Counted from the stretch's first letter, positions 1 through 9,131 are shown. The stretch: DNA of 64,000 nt from Tepidibacter formicigenes DSM 15518 (GCF_900142235.1 NZ_FRAE01000009.1:1-64000), one strand, 5' to 3'. Numbers and translations are program-made. Notes: a model not told the origin generated them from the sequence alone.

Positions 1-178
1 AATAATGTTAGTAGCTTACACTTACTCCAAATTATGTTCAGGCGTAGCCTTAAGTTTCAACACTGGATTTAAAAAAATACAAAACAATTTAAGAAAAACA
101 CAAGTTATTAATATTTATAATGCTGCAATACAAGGTGAACCTATTAATAAAATTTTTGAGTATCTGAAAATTGCATAG
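1..178 (+). CDS. C-terminal fragment of an unidentified plus-strand protein (5' end outside window)
   Basis: A reading frame is open from the window edge (codons begin at base 2) and ends with TAG at 176-178, giving 58 residues that finish in EYLKIA. The composition and the short hydrophilic tail resemble the C-terminus of some clostridial transposases, but I cannot assign a family. The strand is opposite to nearly all neighbours, which would fit an insertion sequence or an unrelated convergent gene. The rest of the stretch up to base 276 holds no gene that I can see. It could also be a chance open frame. Confidence 0.25.
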   Translation, partial: IMLVAYTYSKLCSGVALSFNTGFKKIQNNLRKTQVINIYNAAIQGEPINKIFEYLKIA

Positions 179-276
179 AAATGACTTTGGCTATTTAACT
201 GTAAAATTTTTCAAGTAAAATTGCACTTTTATAGTATTGTCTAAAATTTGTAAAATAATACCTTGTATAAAAGAAA

Positions 277-327
277 AAAGTCATATGTTTTTTATTCCTT
301 TTAAATCAATAAAAAACATATGACTTT
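277..327 (-). terminator. Terminator hairpin downstream of aroE
   Basis: Two perfect 20-base inverted arms (277-296 and 308-327) surround an 11-base loop, 12 bases beyond the aroE stop. Both arms are A/T rich at the base, so the hairpin could stop transcription from either direction. Confidence 0.75.
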
Positions 328-338
328 AAATTTACATT

Positions 339-1172
339 TTACAATATACTTTCTAATTCTTTTTTATCTGCTTTAATACCTGTCCATATATAAAAAGCCT
401 CAATTGCTTGATTTATAAGCATGTCTATTCCACCTAATGTTTCTAAGTTATTATATTTTGCCCATTTTAAAAACTTTGTTTCTCTTGGATTATATACAAT
501 GTCACAAACTAACATATCATTATTTATTTTTATATTTTCATCAATTACACTACTATTAATATTTGGATTCATTCCCAAGGATGTAGTATTTATAAGTATA
601 TCTATACTTTCTAAATCTTTTTGACCTATATTCAAATCACCAGTATTAGTTTCTATGTCAAAATTATCTTTTATTAATCCACATATATTATTTGCTTTTT
701 CTAAACTCCTATTTCTAATTTCAATAGATTTTGCCCTAGAGTTTGCAATTTCTACAGCTATACTTCTAGCTCCTCCCCCAGCTCCTAATATCATAATATT
801 TTTACCTTTTATTTTATATCCTTTTTCTAAAATAGAATTTACAAATCCTATTCCGTCAGTATTATATCCTACTAGTTTTCCATTTTCATTTTTTATAGTA
901 TTAACAGCTCCTATTAATTTTGCGTTAAAAGATATTTCATCTAAATATTTTAGTATATTCACTTTATGAGGAACAGTTATATTAGCACCAAATATTTTAA
1001 GAGCTTTTATGCCACTAACCGAATCTTCTAATTTTTCTGGATTAACATCAAAGCACATGTATTTATAATTTAAATTATATTTTTTAAATAAAAAATTATG
1101 TATATTAGGTGAAAAACTATGTCCTACAGGATGCCCTAAAAGACAAATTAATTTAGTTTTACCATCTATCAT
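339..1172 (-). CDS. aroE: Shikimate dehydrogenase
   Basis: This cytosolic enzyme reduces 3-dehydroshikimate to shikimate with NADPH in the common aromatic amino acid pathway. The 277 residues match the usual family length. The shikimate-binding serines are visible in GHSFSP near residue 17, the catalytic lysine in NITVPHK at about residue 70, the conserved NTDGIG follows near 105, and the Rossmann nucleotide loop reads GAGGGARS. The ATG start is preceded by an AAGGAGGGG ribosome binding site. It stands alone, next to a tryptophan transporter that shares its connection to aromatic amino acids but has its own leader and terminator. Confidence 0.95.
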   Translation of the reverse strand: MIDGKTKLICLLGHPVGHSFSPNIHNFLFKKYNLNYKYMCFDVNPEKLEDSVSGIKALKIFGANITVPHKVNILKYLDEISFNAKLIGAVNTIKNENGKLVGYNTDGIGFVNSILEKGYKIKGKNIMILGAGGGARSIAVEIANSRAKSIEIRNRSLEKANNICGLIKDNFDIETNTGDLNIGQKDLESIDILINTTSLGMNPNINSSVIDENIKINNDMLVCDIVYNPRETKFLKWAKYNNLETLGGIDMLINQAIEAFYIWTGIKADKKELESIL

Positions 1173-1207
1173 AATACCCCTCCTTAATACATATTAATTA
1201 TACCAAA

Positions 1208-1248
1208 ATTAAAAGCCCCAATGTTATTTTAAAATTGAGACTTTTAAT
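1208..1248 (-). terminator. Terminator hairpin downstream of trpP
   Basis: Arms 1208-1222 and 1234-1248 pair over 15 positions with G-U wobbles. The hairpin sits just after the trpP stop and reads into a U-rich tract on the minus strand. Confidence 0.6.
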
Positions 1249-1255
1249 CTAATAT

Positions 1256-1777
1256 TTAATTACTGACAAATTTAGCTCCTGAAACCTTAATTGCTACTCT
1301 AACAGCATTATAAATAATTATTGTTACAAAAATATTAGTTACTGCAGTTGGAAGTACTATACCTAAAAACAATCCTTTAAATGGAGCTGGAAGTCCTACT
1401 ATAAAAAATGCAGATGTTAAAAATATAGTTCCACTTATAATAGTTCCTACGAAAGATATTAATGCTACAGATATTTGATTTTCTTTGTACTTTCCTATTA
1501 TTTTTATTATTAAAAATACTAAAACACAAGTAACAAATTTATCTATAATATTAGGAATCTGTCCTCCTGGAAATGTAGTTGTCATAGCAGTTATAAACCC
1601 TCCAATAACTGCTGTTAGCATAGAGTTTTTAAAATCACTATTTATAAGAATAGACACAAACATTATAGACAGCATTAAATCAAATTTCATGCCGGCTAAT
1701 ATACCTGGAACAACCTGATGTAATATAAATCCTATAGCAAGTAGTAAAGCTGTTAATATATTTTTTCTTAAATTCAT
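1256..1777 (-). CDS. trpP: Tryptophan transporter, TrpP family
   Basis: This is a 173-residue integral membrane protein with about five or six hydrophobic segments and the FPGGQIPNIIDK signature typical of the TrpP (YhaG) family, which is related to substrate-binding ECF components. It is expected to import tryptophan across the cytoplasmic membrane. The ATG has an AAAGGAGAG site upstream. The assignment is strengthened by the leader, which is a T-box whose specifier codon reads UGG, so the gene should be induced when tRNA-Trp is uncharged. The family call comes from sequence resemblance and the substrate is supported by the riboswitch. Confidence 0.88.
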   Translation of the reverse strand: MNLRKNILTALLLAIGFILHQVVPGILAGMKFDLMLSIMFVSILINSDFKNSMLTAVIGGFITAMTTTFPGGQIPNIIDKFVTCVLVFLIIKIIGKYKENQISVALISFVGTIISGTIFLTSAFFIVGLPAPFKGLFLGIVLPTAVTNIFVTIIIYNAVRVAIKVSGAKFVSN

Positions 1778-1889
1778 ATAAATCTCTCCTTTTATTTTTT
1801 ATTTTATTGCAATTAATAATTTTCTTATATTTGAATTTGTATTTATCCTTTATTTCAGTTCATAACATACTGATCACCCCTTTTTAAAC

Positions 1890-2185
1890 ATTAAAAAAAG
1901 CCTTTCATCCCTATAATCAAGGGACGAAAGGCTTTACTTCCGCGGTACCACCCAAATTAGATATTAAAATACTATCTCACTTCACAGATACGGAGATTTC
2001 TCTCGATATCCTGTTTCTATAACGGGAAACCCCCGACCATGGCTAATTTTCAAGTATACACATTGAATTTCACCAGATTTCTCACAGGTCCATTCATTAG
2101 AATTTTAATAATGGGACTTTCACCAATCTCCCATTCGCTGAGTATCAAACATTCTAATTACTACTCCTGATCTTAGAATTTAATA
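1890..2185 (-). promoter_or_regulatory. T-box leader, tryptophan (UGG) specifier
   Basis: The minus strand carries the conserved T-box sequence UGGGUGGUACCGCGG at 1940-1954, followed by an intrinsic terminator (arms around 1899-1913 and 1921-1935, U-run at 1893-1899). Stem I starts near 2185. In the specifier loop the pattern GAA-UGG-A is present, with UGG at 2090-2092, which would pair with the CCA anticodon of tRNA-Trp. Uncharged tRNA-Trp should favour the antiterminator and allow trpP transcription. The leader fills most of the gap between trpP and the malic enzyme gene. I see no gene between 2186 and 2263. Confidence 0.92.
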
Positions 2186-2263
2186 TATCTATTTTTTATA
2201 TAATTATATTAAATAAAACTAAATATTGCAACTATTTTTAAAACATTTTTCATAAAATTTAAA

Positions 2264-3436
2264 TTATATACGAGCAACATCACTTTTTATTGCAGCTTTT
2301 TTTACTGCATCAGCTACATTTTCTGAAACTTTTTTGTCAAAAGCCTTAGGAAGTATATTGTCAAGACTTAATTCATTTTCAGGAATAGAATTAGCTATTG
2401 CAAGAGCTGCTGCAATTTTCATATCTTCATTTATATCTTTAGCTCTTACATCAAGAGCTCCTCTAAATATTCCTGGAAAAGCTAATACATTATTCACTTG
2501 ATTTGGAAAATCTGATCTTCCTGTTCCTATTATAAAAGCTCCTCCTTTTTTTGCTTCATCTGGCATTATTTCTGGAATAGGATTTGCCATGGCAAATACA
2601 ATAGGCTTTTCATTCATTGATTCAATCATTTCACAATTTACAACATTAGGCCCTGATACACCTATAAAAACATCTTTTCCTTTTATAATGTCTTTTAAGG
2701 TTCCCTTTTCATTATGCTTATTTGTAATTTTAGCCATTTCCTCTTGAGCCCAATTTAAACCTTCACGACCTTCATAAATAGAACCTTTTCTATCGCATAA
2801 AACTATATTTTTAACTCCTAAATCTATAAGAAGCTTAGATATTGCAATACCAGCAGATCCTGGTCCATTTAATACAACTTCGATATCTTCTATTTTTTTA
2901 TTAGCAAGCTTTAAACTATTGATAATACCAGCAGCAACTACTATAGCTGTTCCATGCTGATCATCATGAAATACTGGTATATCTAAAACTTCTTTAAGTT
3001 TTTTTTCTATTTCAAAACATCTTGGAGCTGAAATATCTTCTAAATTTACTCCTCCAAATACTGGTTCAAGTAGTTTTACAGTTCTTACAATTTCATCTAC
3101 ATCTTTAGTATCAACACAAATAGGAAAAGCATCAACCCCTGCAAAACTTTTGAATAAAATTGCTTTTCCTTCCATAACAGGAATTGAAGCTGTAGCTCCT
3201 ATATCTCCAAGTCCAAGCACTGCACTTCCATCACTAACTACTGCTACTAAATTAGATTTCGAAGTATAATCATAAACTTTATTTTTATCTTTATGTATTT
3301 CTCTACAAGGCTGAGCAACTCCTGGAGTATAGGCTATAGATAAATCATGTTTATTTTCTACTTTAACCTTACTTTCTACTCTTATTTTTCCTTTATTTTC
3401 TTCATGTAATTCTAAAGCTAGCTTGTTATAATCCAT
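2264..3436 (-). CDS. NAD(P)-dependent malic enzyme
   Basis: Oxidative decarboxylation of malate to pyruvate is the expected reaction. The malate-binding YTPGVAQPC motif lies near the N-terminus, followed by GLGDIGA, the lysine-containing KSFAGVDAFP block, the metal site EDISAPRCF and HDDQHGTA, and the dinucleotide loop NGPGSAGIA. The length of about 390 residues fits the short bacterial form. The start is set at the second of two adjacent ATG codons, a few bases after a weak GUAGGU site, because homologues begin at MDYN. An upstream in-frame ATG at 3460 would overlap the fumarase gene. It lies just downstream of the two fumarase subunit genes, so the trio would interconvert fumarate, malate and pyruvate. 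Confidence 0.93.
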   Translation of the reverse strand: MDYNKLALELHEENKGKIRVESKVKVENKHDLSIAYTPGVAQPCREIHKDKNKVYDYTSKSNLVAVVSDGSAVLGLGDIGATASIPVMEGKAILFKSFAGVDAFPICVDTKDVDEIVRTVKLLEPVFGGVNLEDISAPRCFEIEKKLKEVLDIPVFHDDQHGTAIVVAAGIINSLKLANKKIEDIEVVLNGPGSAGIAISKLLIDLGVKNIVLCDRKGSIYEGREGLNWAQEEMAKITNKHNEKGTLKDIIKGKDVFIGVSGPNVVNCEMIESMNEKPIVFAMANPIPEIMPDEAKKGGAFIIGTGRSDFPNQVNNVLAFPGIFRGALDVRAKDINEDMKIAAALAIANSIPENELSLDNILPKAFDKKVSENVADAVKKAAIKSDVARI

Positions 3437-3446
3437 CATAATATAC

Positions 3447-3998
3447 CTACTTTCTTTCATATTTTTTTCTTTCTATAGTATACAAATTATTACCTTTACT
3501 ATCTATTACAACTGTTACCGGAAAATTTTCCACTTTTAACTTTCTTATAGCCTCAGCTCCTAAATCTTCATATGCTATAATTTCAGATTCTTTAATAGAA
3601 TTTGCTATAAGTGCACCAGCGCCACCTACAGCTGCAAAGTATACACACTCATAGCGTTTAATACCTTCTAAAACATTTAAGCTTCTATCTCCTTTTCCAA
3701 CCATCCCTTTTAATCCAAGTTTTAACAAAGGAAGGGTTAAATTATCCATTCTATAACTTGTAGTAGGTCCTGCTGAACCTATAACATCATCTGGCTTTGC
3801 CGGAGCTGGTCCTACATAATAGATTATACTGTCCTTTATATTAAATGGAAGTTTTTCTCCTTTTTCTATAGATTTTAAAAGCCTTTGATGAGCAACATCT
3901 CTAGCAGTATATATAGTTCCACTTATATAAACTATATCTCCTGCAATTAAGCTTTTTACTTTATCCTTAGTTAAAGGAGTTGTTATTTTCTTTATCAT
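3447..3998 (-). CDS. fumB: Class I fumarate hydratase, beta subunit
   Basis: This is the C-terminal domain of iron-sulfur fumarase carried as a separate polypeptide of 183 residues. It contains the SGTIYTARDVAHQR and GPAPAKPDDVIGSAGPTT segments typical of the family, which together with the alpha subunit hydrate fumarate to malate. The start is the ATG behind the AAAGGAG site at about 4009-4015. A longer frame reaching 4043 would run into the alpha gene. The gap to the alpha subunit is 13 bases and the malic enzyme follows, so the three are very probably one operon. Confidence 0.93.
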   Translation of the reverse strand: MIKKITTPLTKDKVKSLIAGDIVYISGTIYTARDVAHQRLLKSIEKGEKLPFNIKDSIIYYVGPAPAKPDDVIGSAGPTTSYRMDNLTLPLLKLGLKGMVGKGDRSLNVLEGIKRYECVYFAAVGGAGALIANSIKESEIIAYEDLGAEAIRKLKVENFPVTVVIDSKGNNLYTIERKKYERK

Positions 3999-4011
3999 TT
4001 TCACATCTCCT

Positions 4012-4854
4012 TTATAAAATAATTTCTTCATGCCTTGAAGCATGGCAATTTATATTAACAGCTACAGGTAATCCTGCTATATGAGTTGCAAATACTTCTA
4101 TATTTACAGAAAGTGCAGTGGTTCTTCCTCCAAATCCTTGAGGCCCAATTCCAAGATTATTTATTTTCTCTAAGACCCTAATTTCTAAATCTCTTATATG
4201 ATCTAATTTACTATTCTTACCTATAGGTCTTAAAAGTGCTTTCTTTGCTAAATATGCAGCTTTATCCATAGTTCCTCCAATTCCAACTCCTACAACTATA
4301 GGGGGACATGGATTAGGACCAGCCTTTGATACTGTTTCAACTATAAAGTCTTCTACTCCTTTAACTCCATCTGATGGCTTTAGCATATTTATTCTACTCA
4401 TATTCTCACTTCCAAAGCCCTTAGGAGCAAAAGTAATTTTTACTTTATCACCCGGTACTATATCATAATATATTATAGCTGGTGTATTGTCATTTGTATT
4501 TTTTCTAATTAGAGGATCACTTACTACTGACTTTCTTAAATATCCTTCTTTATATCCTCTTCTAACACCTTCATTTATCGCATCATTTATATTTCCCCCT
4601 AGAAATTGAACTTCTTGTCCAACTTCTAGGAAAACAACTGCCATTCCTGTATCCTGACATATTGGCATTTTATTATCTCTTGCTACTTGAGCATTATTAA
4701 TTAAAATATCTAATATATTTTTACCTAATTCAGACTCTTCTTTTTCTTTATTTTTTTTAAAAGCGCAAAGAACATCTTCTCCTAAGTTAATATTCGAACT
4801 TATACACATTTTTTTTATAATTTCAGTTATATCATTCACATGAATTTTTCTCAA
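4012..4854 (-). CDS. fumA: Class I fumarate hydratase, alpha subunit (Fe-S)
   Basis: This is the cluster-binding subunit of the oxygen-sensitive fumarase. Three cysteines at the expected places can ligate the 4Fe-4S cluster: PICQDTG near residue 83, NPCPP near 185, and NINCHASRH near the C-terminus. The length of 280 residues is normal. Translation starts at TTG, six bases after a GGGGGA site. The gene leads the fumA-fumB-malic enzyme cluster and works with the beta subunit directly downstream. No regulatory site is evident in the short upstream region, which contains the terminator of the ger operon. Confidence 0.93.
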   Translation of the reverse strand: MRKIHVNDITEIIKKMCISSNINLGEDVLCAFKKNKEKEESELGKNILDILINNAQVARDNKMPICQDTGMAVVFLEVGQEVQFLGGNINDAINEGVRRGYKEGYLRKSVVSDPLIRKNTNDNTPAIIYYDIVPGDKVKITFAPKGFGSENMSRINMLKPSDGVKGVEDFIVETVSKAGPNPCPPIVVGVGIGGTMDKAAYLAKKALLRPIGKNSKLDHIRDLEIRVLEKINNLGIGPQGFGGRTTALSVNIEVFATHIAGLPVAVNINCHASRHEEIIL

Positions 4855-4959
4855 ATCTAATCCCCCTTATTTTGAAAATACAAAACATCAACTATATATC
4901 TATTGTAATTTTTTTTCTAATATACTTCAAGAAAAATAATAAATAGTTCGGAAAAACAA

Positions 4960-4987
4960 AAAAAGATCTTATAAAAAGACCTTTTTT
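4960..4987 (-). terminator. Terminator of the ger operon
   Basis: Arms 4960-4970 and 4977-4987 pair with one mismatch and overlap the stop codon of the small membrane protein gene. A long run of A on the plus strand supplies the U-tract for minus-strand transcripts. Confidence 0.6.
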
Positions 4988-5195
4988 ATTTCCCTAAAAC
5001 AGTTAAAACAACTTTTTCAATAGCCTTTGCAGGACTAGGAATTTTAACTCCTAAGCTAAGTAATATACTTATTACAAATGCTAGTCCAAACATTACAGAA
5101 TATAACACTAATTCTTTTCTTTGATTTCTTTTAACTAAAGGAACTATCTCAATAAATCCTATAATTAAATAAGCTAAAATTATTAAAAAAACCAT
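4986..5195 (-). CDS. Small two-helix membrane protein, probable germinant receptor D subunit
   Basis: The 69-residue product has two hydrophobic segments (about 2-18 and 30-47) separated by a basic KRNQRKE loop. Small two-helix D subunits are encoded with ger operons in Bacillus and modulate receptor function. The position here, three bases after the second gerC and before the operon terminator, suggests the same role. There is no diagnostic sequence motif, so the call rests on size, topology and context. It would sit in the inner spore membrane. Confidence 0.6.
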   Translation of the reverse strand: MVFLIILAYLIIGFIEIVPLVKRNQRKELVLYSVMFGLAFVISILLSLGVKIPSPAKAIEKVVLTVLGK

Positions 5196-5197
5196 AA

Positions 5198-6352
5198 TTA
5201 ATCACCTACCTTAATAGGTTTTGATGTTAAAGCACTTCCTTTTATGTTTATTTGTACATTTATTTGAGTTTCTAAATTTTTGAAATTTTCACTCCATTTT
5301 CCTTTTACTTTTTTCCATACATGAGGCATTTTTCTATGAACAATACTTCCAAATCCAAAAATATCACTTTCATATTCTTTTTGAGCTTTTCTTATTACAT
5401 CCTTCATTTGTTTTTCTATTACAAATTCTGCTTGTTTTTTTAACTTTTCACGTCCTTTTTCACTTATAAGGTCTTCATCTCCCATTATTTCCCCTATACC
5501 CACATCAATTTCAGAATCAATTTTCATTAAAATATTTCCATCTTTTAATATAGGTTTTACCTTTGTTTTTGCTTTAAATATTTCTAACCCAACATCTATA
5601 TTTTTTTCACCTACATCTTCTATTACAAATACACCTCCTTTTAACTCATCCTTTATAAGAAGCATACTTCTTGTTTCTATCCCATCAATATATCCTACCA
5701 TTTTATCTTTTTTAAATACTGCACTTCCGTATATTTCTGGAACTATATCCTCCTCTTTTTTAACCACATAAGCAACTGGAAGAATAGGAGAAATACCTTC
5801 AGAAGATAAATCCTTTAAAAACTCATGAAGCTCAACTGCCTGAAATTTTGATATTGACTTTTCATTTTTTAACTTATCTTCTAAATGTGCTGAAATTGTA
5901 GCATGAAGCTTTGTTTTTCCTTCTAATATCTCTTTAGCTGTTTTTTCCTTTGAAATTAAAATCCATATATCTGCTCTAACCTCTGCATCTCTAACTATAA
6001 AATCAAGTATAGGTACGACTCCTTCTTTTGCTATATCCTCACTTATAATAAATATCTTAGCGTGAGACCAATATGGCTTTTTAGCTGAATGTATAATCAT
6101 ATTTCTTATTGCATCAAATATGGTATCACCAGTTTCAGATACTATGTCTGTGTTCATTTCAAATTTTTGTCCTGCTAATGGTTTTATAATCTCTGTAGTA
6201 AGAATATATTTTTCTTTTTCTCTATATTTGTCTATAGCAGCACCATGAACTATACTCACATCACTAATTTCCCTATAGTTCCAGCATCCTGTAAGTATAA
6301 ATCCATTCATAATAATTACTATAATTAAAAAAAACACATTTATATGTTTCAT
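5198..6352 (-). CDS. Spore germination protein GerC family lipoprotein (copy 2)
   Basis: This Ger(x)C lipoprotein is the C subunit of a nutrient germinant receptor, anchored to the outer face of the inner spore membrane. A signal peptide ends in the lipobox FILTGC, with the acylated cysteine followed by WNYREIS, the family hallmark. The length of 384 residues is typical. It is a tandem duplicate of the gene directly upstream. The middle and C-terminal parts are nearly identical, while the signal peptide and parts of the first third have diverged. The ATG has an AGAGGU site. It is followed within three bases by the small D-type subunit gene. Confidence 0.92.
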   Translation of the reverse strand: MKHINVFFLIIVIIMNGFILTGCWNYREISDVSIVHGAAIDKYREKEKYILTTEIIKPLAGQKFEMNTDIVSETGDTIFDAIRNMIIHSAKKPYWSHAKIFIISEDIAKEGVVPILDFIVRDAEVRADIWILISKEKTAKEILEGKTKLHATISAHLEDKLKNEKSISKFQAVELHEFLKDLSSEGISPILPVAYVVKKEEDIVPEIYGSAVFKKDKMVGYIDGIETRSMLLIKDELKGGVFVIEDVGEKNIDVGLEIFKAKTKVKPILKDGNILMKIDSEIDVGIGEIMGDEDLISEKGREKLKKQAEFVIEKQMKDVIRKAQKEYESDIFGFGSIVHRKMPHVWKKVKGKWSENFKNLETQINVQINIKGSALTSKPIKVGD

Positions 6353-6367
6353 TTATTTTACCTCTTA

Positions 6368-7522
6368 TTAATCACCTATTTTAATAGGCTTTGATGTTAA
6401 AGCACTTCCTTTAATATTTAATTTTACATTTATTTGCGTATCTAAGTTTTTAAAAATTTGACTCCAGCTACATTTTACCTTTTTCCATTCATTAGGCATT
6501 TCTCTATAAACAACGTTTCCAAAACCAAAGATATCACTTTCATATTCTTTTTGTGCTTTTCTTATTACATCCTTCATTTGTTTTTCTATTACCAATTCTG
6601 CTTGTTTTTTTAACTTTTCACGTCCTTTTTCACTTATAAGATCTTCATCTCCCATTATCTCTCCTATCCCTACATCAATTTCAGAATCAATTCTCATTAC
6701 AATATTTCCATCTTTTAATATAGGCTTTACTTTTGTTTTTGCTTTAAATATTTCTAAACTAACATCAGTACTTTTTTCACCTACATCTTCTACTACAAAT
6801 ACTCCTCCCTTTAATTCGTCCTTTATAAGAAGCATACTTCTTGTTTCAATTCCATCAATATATCCTACCATTTTATCTTTTTTAAATACTGCACTTCCAT
6901 ATATTTCAGGAACTATATCTTCTTTTTTTGTAACCATATAAGTAACTGGAAGAACTGCTGAAATTCCTTCTGATGATAAATCGTTCAAAAACTGATGTAG
7001 CTCAACTGCTTTAAATTTAGATGTTGATTTTTCATTTTTTAGCTTATCTTCTAAATGTGCTGAAATTGTAGCATGAAGCTTTGTTTTTCCTTCTAGTATT
7101 TCTTTAGCAGTTTTTTCTTTTGAAACTAAAAGCCATATATCAGCTCTAACTTCTGCATCTCTATTTATATAATCAATTACATTTACAATTCCTTCCTTTG
7201 CTATTTCTTCACTTATAATAAACACCTTAGCATGAGACCAATATCCCCTTTTAGCCGAATGAGTAATCATAGTTCTTGCAGCATCAAATAAAGTATCTCC
7301 TTTTTCAGAAATTACATCAGCATCCATTTTAAACTCTTGACCAGCCTTTGGTTTTATAATTTCTACACTAAGAATATACTTTTCTTTTTCTTTATACTTG
7401 TCCACAGCAACTCCATTAATTATATTAACATCACTGATTTCTCTATAGTTCCAACATCCTGTAAGTATAAATAGACATATTAGAATGGTAAAAACTAAAA
7501 TGATTATTTTTATATTTTTCAT
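6368..7522 (-). CDS. Spore germination protein GerC family lipoprotein (copy 1)
   Basis: This is the first of two tandem Ger(x)C subunits of one germinant receptor operon. The signal peptide ends in LFILTGC with WNYREIS behind it, so the mature protein should be lipid-anchored. The length equals that of copy 2. The start follows gerA by only six bases, with an AAGGU ribosome site. With two C subunits but no B subunit in the operon, the copies may serve alternative receptor assemblies, which is an inference. Confidence 0.92.
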   Translation of the reverse strand: MKNIKIIILVFTILICLFILTGCWNYREISDVNIINGVAVDKYKEKEKYILSVEIIKPKAGQEFKMDADVISEKGDTLFDAARTMITHSAKRGYWSHAKVFIISEEIAKEGIVNVIDYINRDAEVRADIWLLVSKEKTAKEILEGKTKLHATISAHLEDKLKNEKSTSKFKAVELHQFLNDLSSEGISAVLPVTYMVTKKEDIVPEIYGSAVFKKDKMVGYIDGIETRSMLLIKDELKGGVFVVEDVGEKSTDVSLEIFKAKTKVKPILKDGNIVMRIDSEIDVGIGEIMGDEDLISEKGREKLKKQAELVIEKQMKDVIRKAQKEYESDIFGFGNVVYREMPNEWKKVKCSWSQIFKNLDTQINVKLNIKGSALTSKPIKIGD

Positions 7523-7528
7523 TGTATT

Positions 7529-9046
7529 TTACCTTCTTTCATTCTTCTTTCTTTCTAAGTTTTTATTTGCAATTAATTTTGGCCTATAATGCATATACCA
7601 CCACGGAGCCCTTATAGTTGTGTCTTTCAAATCCTGAGTATCTATAGAACCTAAATTTAACATATACGGTACTCCAAAAGATCTAATAGACATTAAATGA
7701 ATAAATAAACCTATAACCCCAAATATATATCCATAAAGCCCAAGAAAAGATGCTAATAATAAAAATATAGTTCTAATTATAAGTGTAGGACCTAGCATTT
7801 TAGGAGTCAAGAAACTTGAAATACCAGTCATTGCTATTATTATTACCATAGGAGCACTTATAAATCTTGCATTAACAGCAGCTTCACCTAATACTAGTGC
7901 TCCTACTATACTTATAGTAGCACCTATAGGTTTTGGAAGCATAATTCCTGCTTCTCTTAATACTTCAAAAACAAATATCATAGCCATTGCTTCAAATATA
8001 GTTGGAAAAGGTATCCCTTCACGAGCTGCTGAAATACCAATCAAAAGAGGAGTTGGAATCATTTCTTGGTGATAAGTAACTAATGCTAAATAAATAGCTG
8101 GTATACTAGTTGTTAAGAAAAAGCCTATATATCTTATAATTCTGTTAATAGAAGCATATATAAAATTGTTATAGTAATCTTCATTTGATTGAAAATACTC
8201 CATAAATAAAAAAGGTAATGTTAAAACAACAGGTGTTCCATCAACCACTAAAGCAATTTTGCCCTCTAATAAATTAGCCACAACAACATCCGGTCTTTCC
8301 GTATGCCCTATTGTTTTAAATGGCGATAGAGGTTCATCCTTTATTAGTTCTTCTATATATCCTGATTCAAGTACTCCATCTATATCTATTTTATCTAATC
8401 TATATTCTAATTCTTTTAGGATTTTGGGAGATGCTATACTTTCTATATAACATATACAAACCTTAGTTTTTGTACAATTCCCTATAGTTTTAAATTTTAA
8501 TTTCAAATCAGAATTTATAACCTTTCTTCTTATCAACCCTAAATTTGTACTAATAGATTCTGTAAATCCTTCTCTAGGTCCTCTTACTACAACTTCTGAC
8601 TCTGGTTCAGTTATAGCTCTTCTTTCCCACCCCTGAGCACTAACAGATATAGCTTCATCAATTCCATCAACTAAAATAACTACATGTCCATATAAAATTT
8701 TATCTATTAAATAGTTAACATTTTTTTCTTTAGAAGCTTCAGCTGCAAATATAATTTCTTCCAGTATCTCATCTGCATTATTTTTTTTTATTTCTTGAGT
8801 CATTAATGGTTGCATTATATACTCATTAAGTATCTCTTTTTTTACCATTTCATCAACATAAATTATACAATAATTGAATTTATTTACTTTTTTATTTTTT
8901 AGTTTTCTATATTTTATAGTTTCTATACCCGCCAAATTTTCTTTAAACATATTTATATTATCTTCAATTGATTTTGAAAGTTTTAAATTACTATATTCAT
9001 TTGAATTAGTATTTTTTATTTTACTTTTTTGTTTAAATATTTTCAT
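7529..9046 (-). CDS. Spore germination protein GerA family (A subunit)
   Basis: This is the A subunit of a nutrient germinant receptor in the inner spore membrane. The soluble N-terminal half holds the conserved QGWERRAITEPESE and RGPREGFTE segments. The C-terminal half has about five or six transmembrane helices and the family motif RAPWWYMHYRP near the end. The length of 505 residues is typical. It starts the operon gerA-gerC-gerC-small subunit with an AGAGGGUG site. The usual GerB amino-acid-permease-like subunit is not in this operon or elsewhere in the window, so the receptor must use a B subunit from another locus or work without one. Confidence 0.94.
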   Translation of the reverse strand: MKIFKQKSKIKNTNSNEYSNLKLSKSIEDNINMFKENLAGIETIKYRKLKNKKVNKFNYCIIYVDEMVKKEILNEYIMQPLMTQEIKKNNADEILEEIIFAAEASKEKNVNYLIDKILYGHVVILVDGIDEAISVSAQGWERRAITEPESEVVVRGPREGFTESISTNLGLIRRKVINSDLKLKFKTIGNCTKTKVCICYIESIASPKILKELEYRLDKIDIDGVLESGYIEELIKDEPLSPFKTIGHTERPDVVVANLLEGKIALVVDGTPVVLTLPFLFMEYFQSNEDYYNNFIYASINRIIRYIGFFLTTSIPAIYLALVTYHQEMIPTPLLIGISAAREGIPFPTIFEAMAMIFVFEVLREAGIMLPKPIGATISIVGALVLGEAAVNARFISAPMVIIIAMTGISSFLTPKMLGPTLIIRTIFLLLASFLGLYGYIFGVIGLFIHLMSIRSFGVPYMLNLGSIDTQDLKDTTIRAPWWYMHYRPKLIANKNLERKKNERR

Positions 9047-9131
9047 TATAAAACACCCTCTGTTTTTTTATATGTACTTTATGTTATATAATTATTTCCA
9101 TGATTTCATTTATATATTCTTATTTACATGT

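Larger units (their letters stand above)
5198..7522 (-). repeat. Tandem duplication of gerC (two ~1.16 kb copies)
   Basis: Two consecutive genes of equal length (384 codons each), 15 bases apart, share long nearly identical stretches such as EGKTKLHATISAHLEDKLK and SEKGREKLKKQAE. Divergence is concentrated near the N-terminus and around residues 160-200 and 345-370. This indicates duplication followed by partial divergence or gene conversion. Confidence 0.9.

Noticed and set aside
5198-7522. The two gerC genes as an assembly artefact
   Set aside because: The copies differ at many positions spread along the gene, including the signal peptides and the intergenic sequence, so they are true paralogues.
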